A DNA stretch of 10,722 bases from an uncultured Oscillospiraceae bacterium. GTDB lineage: Bacteria > Bacillota > Clostridia > Oscillospirales > Oscillospiraceae. The notes beneath the pieces were generated by a model. It was given only the letters and a program-made list of their open reading frames with translations, was not told the origin of the DNA and did no database searches. How positions within the stretch are numbered: position 1 is the first letter of the stretch; each line of letters opens with the position of its first letter. Where the stretch lies: contig CAKUJA010000072.1 in assembly GCA_934661135.1 (NCBI GenBank), forward strand, positions 1 through 10,722, written 5' to 3'. The position numbers and the translations under genes are program-made. Shown piece by piece: positions 7,131 to 10,722 of the stretch.

Positions 7131-7164
7131 AAGCGGAAGCCGCAGGCGATCCCCGCGGCTTCCG
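7127..7164 (-). terminator. Hairpin terminator after the ribbon-helix-helix gene
   Basis: A perfect 10-bp stem (7134-7143 with 7154 excluded; partner arm 7155-7164) encloses an 11-base loop and is followed on the minus strand by GCTTTTGCATTTGC, a short T run. It begins nine bases after the TAA at 7174-7176, the same distance as in the terminator at 6605-6639. The T run is only four bases, so efficiency may be moderate. Confidence 0.6.
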
Positions 7165-7173
7165 GTTGGATGG

Positions 7174-7548
7174 TTATTCTTCTTCGGCATCCATGTCCGG
7201 TTCGTCGGGTTCTTCTGCTTCCGAGCCGCCTTTGCTATCTGCCTGCGCTGCGGTATCTTCTTCATCCTGCTCCAGCGCGTCCTCGATCAGTCCGATGATG
7301 AACTGCTTCTGTTTGAGGTTGTTTTTCTTGAGGTATGCCTTCAGCCGCTCGAAGAGTTCCTCCGGGAGCTGGATCGCCATGGTTCTCATATCACCTGTCA
7401 TTTTTGTTCCTTCTTTCATTTTGTAATAATCTGTGATAAGTTGTTCTACGAATTCGCTAAGTGTCTTGCCGGATTGCTCCTGCTCCTGCCGCACACGCAT
7501 ATGAAGCGCTGTGTCGATCTGCGCACAGAGGTTTTTCTTGTCTGCCAT
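7174..7548 (-). CDS. Tandem ribbon-helix-helix (CopG-like) protein
   Basis: A 124-residue protein with two units that each look like a ribbon-helix-helix DNA-binding fold: residues 5-41 (a short strand NLCAQID, then helices around ALHMRVRQEQ and LSEFVEQLITDYY) and 54-94 (strand MRTMAIQL, then PEELFERLKAYLKK and KQKQFIIGLIEDALE). Residues 95-124 are an acidic tail (AEEPDEPDMDAEEE). Such proteins bind operators as dimers and often repress their own operon; one chain with two units could act as a built-in dimer. The ATG at 7548 has AAGGA about nine bases upstream; an in-frame ATG further up (7626) adds a peptide lying over the AT-rich leader and is less likely. A regulatory role in transfer is inferred; the operator is unknown. 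Confidence 0.8.
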   Translation of the reverse strand: MADKKNLCAQIDTALHMRVRQEQEQSGKTLSEFVEQLITDYYKMKEGTKMTGDMRTMAIQLPEELFERLKAYLKKNNLKQKQFIIGLIEDALEQDEEDTAAQADSKGGSEAEEPDEPDMDAEEE

Positions 7549-7596
7549 TGGGCTTCGTCCTTTCCTTTTTGATTTGCAAAGCAAGCATACTGTAAA

Positions 7597-7609
7597 CTTT
7601 GGCACAAAG
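7597..7609. repeat. Short inverted repeat upstream of the RHH gene
   Basis: CTTTG-GCA-CAAAG is a five-base-arm inverted repeat in the AT-rich 105-base gap between the unknown gene and the RHH gene. It is about 50 bases before the RHH start and could be an operator, but repeats this short are common by chance. I find no convincing -35/-10 pair in the gap. Confidence 0.25.
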
Positions 7610-7653
7610 CTATTCACAATAAGCACTAAGAAATACTCGTAAAACGAAGCAGT

Positions 7654-8076
7654 TTACCAACTAAAATCATCTTTCAGCCATTTCTCTTCTGGATGGCCCT
7701 CCGATTTTCTGAAATCACGCAACGCATTTTGGGACTCTTCATATTCCTCCTGCGTTGGATCACAATCACTTTTTATTACAAAGTCACGAATTTTATCCAG
7801 TGCCCAGCCATCTGTGAGCAGCGCTGCCGCACCGCGCAGTTCAAAATAATTGAACACGAAATGCTCTCCATAGTTAAACAGGCTCGTCGCAGTCTGCTCT
7901 CCCTGGTGCTGCTTAATGAGACACAGCTCCACATAGACGGCATCGTAAAAAAAGTCCGAAGTCTCCTCTTCCTCTTCGAGCAGATACTGCGCATAATCTT
8001 CCCACTTATCCATTGCCTGCTCTGTCATGTTCGGCAGCAATTCTTTGATTCTGGTTTCAAATTGTTCTTTCTGCAT
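7654..8076 (-). CDS. AT-richer gene of unknown function after the methyltransferase
   Basis: A 140-residue acidic, mostly helical soluble protein that I do not recognise. It has an N-terminal charged region (FETRIKELLPNMTEQAMDKWEDYAQYLLEEEEE, shown here only by its ends FETRIKELL and YLLEEEEE), a middle with FNYGEHFVFNYFELRG, and a Trp-containing tail ending WLKDDFSW. No PD-(D/E)XK or HNH nuclease motif is obvious. The ATG follows GAGGAG with six-base spacing, 13 bases after the methyltransferase stop, so it is in the same operon. Two sampled 60-base rows contain about 47% and 35% G+C, lower than a sampled VirB4 row at 53%, hinting at separate acquisition. It could be a partner of the methyltransferase, an anti-defence protein or unrelated cargo. 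Confidence 0.75.
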   Translation of the reverse strand: MQKEQFETRIKELLPNMTEQAMDKWEDYAQYLLEEEEETSDFFYDAVYVELCLIKQHQGEQTATSLFNYGEHFVFNYFELRGAAALLTDGWALDKIRDFVIKSDCDPTQEEYEESQNALRDFRKSEGHPEEKWLKDDFSW

Positions 8077-8089
8077 GATCGTCTCCTCA

Positions 8090-9436
8090 TCATTTATTCT
8101 CTTCTGTCTTTACCTCTATTGACGAAGCTTCTTTTAAGCTTCGCATAATGAACTCCACACACGGGATGGCAACAGAATTGCCCAGCGCGCGATATCTTGC
8201 CGAGTCCGACGCGCCGGGGATATTTGTCCAGTCATCCAGAAACCCTTGCAGGCGCTCACATTCCAGTGGGGTGAGTCTGCGGATGAGCTGCGCGTACTGA
8301 CGATCCGGTTCCATGACCAGATCCGTTGCGTCCTTAGATTGTCTGGCACTTTGTGTGCTGGCAATATCGTCATCTTTGAATTCATCCACACGCTGCCGCG
8401 CATAGACCGCGTGCCGGTCACAAGTTGTAATCGTGTATGCAAGATTTTCCTGATATCCACAGCCGTTGCCGCCGTTTTCCGGCTGGCGATCGATGATGTT
8501 GCCGACGATACAGTAGACTTCATTTGGCTCCTGCACCAGCGGTGTGTTGCCGCCGCCTGTGCCGTATCTGGCGGTAACGGTTGGACTTATTTCACTGGAC
8601 TCCCGGACTCGCGCATCAATGCTGTGGTTTTCATACACTAAGGGCTGATGCCCCTTTTCGTTGGCGCGAAGCGTGCCGGTCATATTCTCGCACACATCCA
8701 TCCGCTGCTCGCCCTGATCATGCAGGCACATGACGGACGGCATACAGTTGCCGCTGGGACTGCCTTTGAGTGTCGGAGCTACTTCCTCTGCGTAGCCGAT
8801 GGTTCCAGCCGATGCTCCGGCTCCAGCAGAAAAGGAGGCAGCCAGCACGCGGGGGGACCCCTGACCCGCCTGACCACCCCCGCAGGAAAGCGAGTAATTA
8901 AGTTCCGACATAAGACTTGCTTCGCCATTTCCTTTGGTCAAGATACCGGAAACACCCACTTTATTATCCGAAGTCTTTCCCTCACTGCCGTCCTGCAAGT
9001 CCGTCAAGCCAGCTTGTATCCGTAAAGCAGTGTCTAATGCCTTCGGCAATGGCTTGCCACGTTCCTCCGCCCGGCGCAGGATTCCGAGACACGCCGCAGT
9101 AGTCAAATAGTATTTTTTCGGCGGACGTTCCTGCAAGATCTGCGACAAGAAAGATTCTATGGCGTCTCTGGGCGACGCCCCAGAATTCCGCAGCCAACAC
9201 CCGCCATGCAAGGCTGAACGTATCGTCCACTCGTATTGCCCCAACAGGTTTCCAGCGTCCGAAGAGAGGTCGAGGAACTGATAATCCGGGGCGATGTAGT
9301 CTAACAATTTCCTCCAGGACAATCCGGAAATCCTCCCCGTGCGGCGAGCCTGAGCTGAAGCAACCTGGGACATTCTCCCAGCAAAAGTATCTGGGGAGAA
9401 CAAGCTTGCCTGTTCTCCCTCGAAGTATGTCTGCAT
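8090..9436 (-). CDS. C5-cytosine methyltransferase, second polypeptide (TRD, motifs IX-X)
   Basis: A 448-residue protein that starts inside the first methyltransferase gene in the +1 frame. Residues 1-151 are encoded by the overlap and look protein-like (SLFSPDTFAG at 11-20; YYLTTAACLGILRRA at 109-123). Residues 150-210 are a low-complexity Gly/Ser/Ala linker. Residues 215-345 hold four degenerate repeats with PTL, GTL, PTV and YTI cores, the probable target-recognition region. The end has motif IX-like RRLTPLECERLQGF (386-399) and motif X RYRALGNSVAIP (414-425). Motifs I, IV, VI and VIII are missing, so it cannot methylate DNA alone. The ATG is preceded by AAAGGAG with seven bases between, a strong initiation site. 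It presumably joins the first polypeptide to form the active enzyme, as in M.AquI and M.EcoHK31I. An alternative is a single ancestral gene broken by a frameshift. Confidence 0.85.
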   Translation of the reverse strand: MQTYFEGEQASLFSPDTFAGRMSQVASAQARRTGRISGLSWRKLLDYIAPDYQFLDLSSDAGNLLGQYEWTIRSALHGGCWLRNSGASPRDAIESFLSQILQERPPKKYYLTTAACLGILRRAEERGKPLPKALDTALRIQAGLTDLQDGSEGKTSDNKVGVSGILTKGNGEASLMSELNYSLSCGGGQAGQGSPRVLAASFSAGAGASAGTIGYAEEVAPTLKGSPSGNCMPSVMCLHDQGEQRMDVCENMTGTLRANEKGHQPLVYENHSIDARVRESSEISPTVTARYGTGGGNTPLVQEPNEVYCIVGNIIDRQPENGGNGCGYQENLAYTITTCDRHAVYARQRVDEFKDDDIASTQSARQSKDATDLVMEPDRQYAQLIRRLTPLECERLQGFLDDWTNIPGASDSARYRALGNSVAIPCVEFIMRSLKEASSIEVKTEENK

Positions 9437-9755
9437 CTCTCATCTCCTTTGTCAGCCGAATCTGCTCCATAAAAAGTCCCGATCTTGCGCCTTGCAAACC
9501 GGCTCGGGTGCAGCTCGCGATCGAGAGGTCCTGACACGGACTGCCCCCGCAGATGATGTCCACGGGCGGCAGGTCCGCGCCGTTGAGCTTTGTAATATCT
9601 CCGACATGAACCATGTCGGGGAAGTGTGTTTTCGTGACTTCGATGGGGAACGGCTCGATCTCCGAAGCCCACACGGGTGTGATCCCGTTTCGCACCGCAG
9701 CCAGCGGAAAGCCGCCGATGCCATCAAACAGGCTGCCCATCGTCAGTTCACTCAT
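8982..9755 (-). CDS. C5-cytosine methyltransferase, first polypeptide (catalytic, motifs I-VIII)
   Basis: A 257-residue protein with the catalytic half of a C5-cytosine DNA methyltransferase. Motif I (AdoMet binding) is GSLFDGIGGF at 7-16; motif IV is GGSPCQDLS at 70-78 with the nucleophile Cys74; motif VI is ENVPG at 127-131; motif VIII is QRRHRIFLVAD at 196-206. It then ends with TGA soon after FDYCGVSRN; further stops follow in this frame, so the target-recognition region and motifs IX and X are absent and occur only in the second polypeptide. The wording of the motifs is that of phage and mobile-element enzymes. The ATG overlaps the TrbL stop as ATGA, with AAAGGCGG upstream, coupling it to the channel gene. 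No restriction endonuclease is recognisable nearby, so it is probably a protective solitary enzyme. The sequence specificity cannot be read. Confidence 0.9.
   Translation of the reverse strand: MSELTMGSLFDGIGGFPLAAVRNGITPVWASEIEPFPIEVTKTHFPDMVHVGDITKLNGADLPPVDIICGGSPCQDLSIASCTRAGLQGARSGLFMEQIRLTKEMRDADILRGRTGKLVLPRYFCWENVPGCFSSGSPHGEDFRIVLEEIVRLHRPGLSVPRPLFGRWKPVGAIRVDDTFSLAWRVLAAEFWGVAQRRHRIFLVADLAGTSAEKILFDYCGVSRNPAPGGGTWQAIAEGIRHCFTDTSWLDGLAGRQ
9444..9450 (-). promoter_or_regulatory. Internal ribosome binding site of the second methyltransferase polypeptide
   Basis: The minus strand reads AAAGGAG, then ATGAGAG, then the ATG at 9436-9434. The site lies within codons for Lys-Glu of the first polypeptide (around residue 103). 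Its quality, in a place where the first frame would not need it, argues that the second frame is initiated on its own rather than by frameshifting. Confidence 0.75.
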
Positions 9756-10648
9756 GCCGCAGCCGCCTTTGCGACAGTTTTTGTAATGTTGATCGCCGTT
9801 TGTGCGGTATAAACTGCGCTCGATAGGTTCGCTCTGGTCGAGGTGTCCAAGCCGAATGCGCCCGCGATGCGCGGAATTTCTCCTGCGGAGAGCATCAACC
9901 CCAGACCGAGCAAGGCGTGTTCATTGAACAGCGTCAACCCCGCGATCAGGATCGTAGCCTGCAAAAAGGCCGTGAGGCAAAGCCCCACGACCTGCTTGCA
10001 CCACTGGTAGAATCCGTCCAGATATCCGCGCGGTACGGAAAACATATACAGGCTGCCGACCGCAATCTGAATGAGCAGAATGCCGCCGCGCTTCAGATTT
10101 GCAAAGAAAACCTTGATGACCGCATACGCCATGAGGATGATGCAGAACAGCACCATGATCGGGCTGGTGACCGAACCGAAACCGCCGACGTGCGTGGTGG
10201 CAAAATCCACGAAGTTCTCGACGGTCAGCTCGTCGATGATATTTCCGGCGACCGTGCCGAAGCTCGCGCCCGCGCCGCTGATGGCATATCCAAAATTCGC
10301 CTGCAAGGACACGCAAAGCTCATAAAGCCTGATCGGTACAACCGTAAAAAGACTGACCGCCATGAATCCCTTAATGAGATTCATGGCGGTTCCTTTGATG
10401 TCGGCCCTGCCGGACGAGTATTCCAGCCCGCATTCCGCGCAGGCGACCACGAAGCCGACCGCATACAAAATCCAAGCAAGATACGAGAAAAACAGGACGA
10501 TGCTCTGCACCCAGCTCATTTCAAACATCTCGGCTCCCATGTTGCCCATCTCTGCAAAGAAGTTTGCAAGGAAGCCGATGATCTGCTTGTAGACCCAGTC
10601 CATGATCTGCTCCAAAATCGTGTCGGCTACAAAATCCCAGATAAACAA
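9752..10648 (-). CDS. TrbL/VirB6-like conjugal transfer channel protein
   Basis: A 298-residue polytopic membrane protein. Hydrophobic segments are at about 47-70, 88-107, 160-183, 188-205, 217-240 and 245-257; the N-terminal 45 residues form an amphipathic region (FIWDFVADTILEQIMDW) and the tail is Ala-rich. Length and topology fit the TrbL/VirB6 family, which forms the inner-membrane part of the transfer channel. The start is a TTG at 10648 with AGGTG seven bases upstream; the first alternative ATG (residue 16) would remove a conserved-looking N-terminus and has no such site. It lies 32 bases after the upstream gene and its stop overlaps the methyltransferase start. Within the gene a perfect 13-bp inverted repeat lies at 10356-10390. 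TrbL genes of this kind are usually next to VirD4 and pilin-like genes, here outside the window. Confidence 0.9.
   Translation of the reverse strand: MFIWDFVADTILEQIMDWVYKQIIGFLANFFAEMGNMGAEMFEMSWVQSIVLFFSYLAWILYAVGFVVACAECGLEYSSGRADIKGTAMNLIKGFMAVSLFTVVPIRLYELCVSLQANFGYAISGAGASFGTVAGNIIDELTVENFVDFATTHVGGFGSVTSPIMVLFCIILMAYAVIKVFFANLKRGGILLIQIAVGSLYMFSVPRGYLDGFYQWCKQVVGLCLTAFLQATILIAGLTLFNEHALLGLGLMLSAGEIPRIAGAFGLDTSTRANLSSAVYTAQTAINITKTVAKAAAA
10356..10390. repeat. Perfect 13-bp inverted repeat inside the TrbL-like gene
   Basis: The arm ACCGCCATGAATC (10356-10368) is exactly complementary to 10378-10390, with a nine-base loop between. It codes for about residues 87-98 of the channel protein, where the peptide has the matching near-palindrome AMNLIKGFMAV. 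The transcript should form a stable hairpin. No T run follows on either strand, so it is not a terminator. Confidence 0.8.
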
Positions 10649-10680
10649 GCCGCGTCACCTGCCTTTTCTTTCTGAATTGA

Positions 10681-10722
10681 TCACAGTCCGACGATGCCCC
10701 AGATGTAGGTCGGTGCGGTCAG
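10681..10722 (-). CDS. 3' end of an unidentified upstream gene (partial)
   Basis: One minus-strand frame from the right edge reads LTAPTYIWGIVGL and stops at TGA (10681-10683), 32 bases before the TrbL-like start. The hydrophobic C-terminus suits a small membrane or pilin-like protein, the kind of gene expected before TrbL in these elements, but 13 residues cannot identify it and the frame choice rests on context. Confidence 0.45.
   Translation of the reverse strand: MTAPTYIWGIVGL

Noticed and set aside
7549..7653. Promoter for the RHH gene in the 105-base gap
   Set aside because: The gap is AT-rich with several weak hexamers, but none has both a good -10 and a properly spaced -35, so I list only the short inverted repeat.
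8960..8990. Programmed frameshift joining the two methyltransferase frames
   Set aside because: The joining would need a +1 shift, no slippery or prfB-like stop context is visible, and the second frame has its own strong start. A past frameshift mutation remains possible.
9301..9672. Third minus-strand frame in the methyltransferase region
   Set aside because: Arg/His-rich translation with no motif; unlike the +1 frame it has no good initiation site and does not continue into methyltransferase motifs.
9917..10675. Plus-strand open frame opposite the TrbL-like gene
   Set aside because: Highly charged, low-information translation typical of the complement of hydrophobic membrane codons; no start signal.
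1..10722. tRNA, rRNA, CRISPR array, insertion sequence or element end
   Set aside because: I looked for cloverleaf-type genes, regularly spaced repeats, transposase motifs and attachment-site-like repeats and found none that I could support.

Overview
The window looks like part of an integrative conjugative element of the Tn1549/CTn type, of the kind carried by gut Clostridia such as Oscillospiraceae or Lachnospiraceae. The reasons are the gene order (TrbL/VirB6-like channel protein, small VirB3/PrgI-like protein, VirB4 ATPase, NlpC/P60 hydrolase), strong GGAGG ribosome binding sites, moderately high GC by eye, and accessory families (DUF3846, DUF6103-like) that I know mainly from such elements. 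The host genus cannot be fixed from this sequence. Relaxase, coupling protein and recombinase are not in the window.

Layout, read along the minus strand from the right end. A 3' gene fragment (10681-10722) precedes the TrbL-like channel protein (9752-10648). Next, joined by an ATGA stop/start overlap, is a C5-cytosine DNA methyltransferase split over two reading frames. The first polypeptide (8982-9755) carries motifs I, IV, VI and VIII. The second (8090-9436) carries the target-recognition region and motifs IX and X, and starts inside the first gene behind its own strong ribosome binding site. An AT-richer gene of unknown function (7654-8076) and a tandem ribbon-helix-helix protein (7174-7548) follow, closed by a hairpin terminator. 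A new promoter then drives a conserved 141-residue protein (6649-7074). A second terminator comes just before the transfer core: VirB3/PrgI-like protein, 192-residue protein, VirB4, a 228-residue unknown and NlpC/P60 (2000-6587).

At the left the pattern breaks. A Y-family DNA polymerase lies on the plus strand (756-2003) and meets the NlpC/P60 gene tail to tail, the two stop codons sharing the palindrome CTAG. Beyond a 69-base divergent intergenic region the minus strand resumes with DUF3846, a DUF6103-like protein and the 5' end of another gene.

Working model: most of the minus-strand genes build and power a Gram-positive type IV secretion channel (TrbL, VirB3-like, VirB4) and open the peptidoglycan (NlpC/P60). 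The split methyltransferase, translated together with the channel gene, could protect transferred DNA from host restriction, and the Y-family polymerase could help copy or repair it. The most unusual item is the methyltransferase: 455 bases appear to code in two frames and neither polypeptide alone has a full set of catalytic motifs. Two complete terminators inside the transfer region, an apparent ATT start codon and a perfect 13-bp inverted repeat inside the TrbL-like gene are secondary points of interest.
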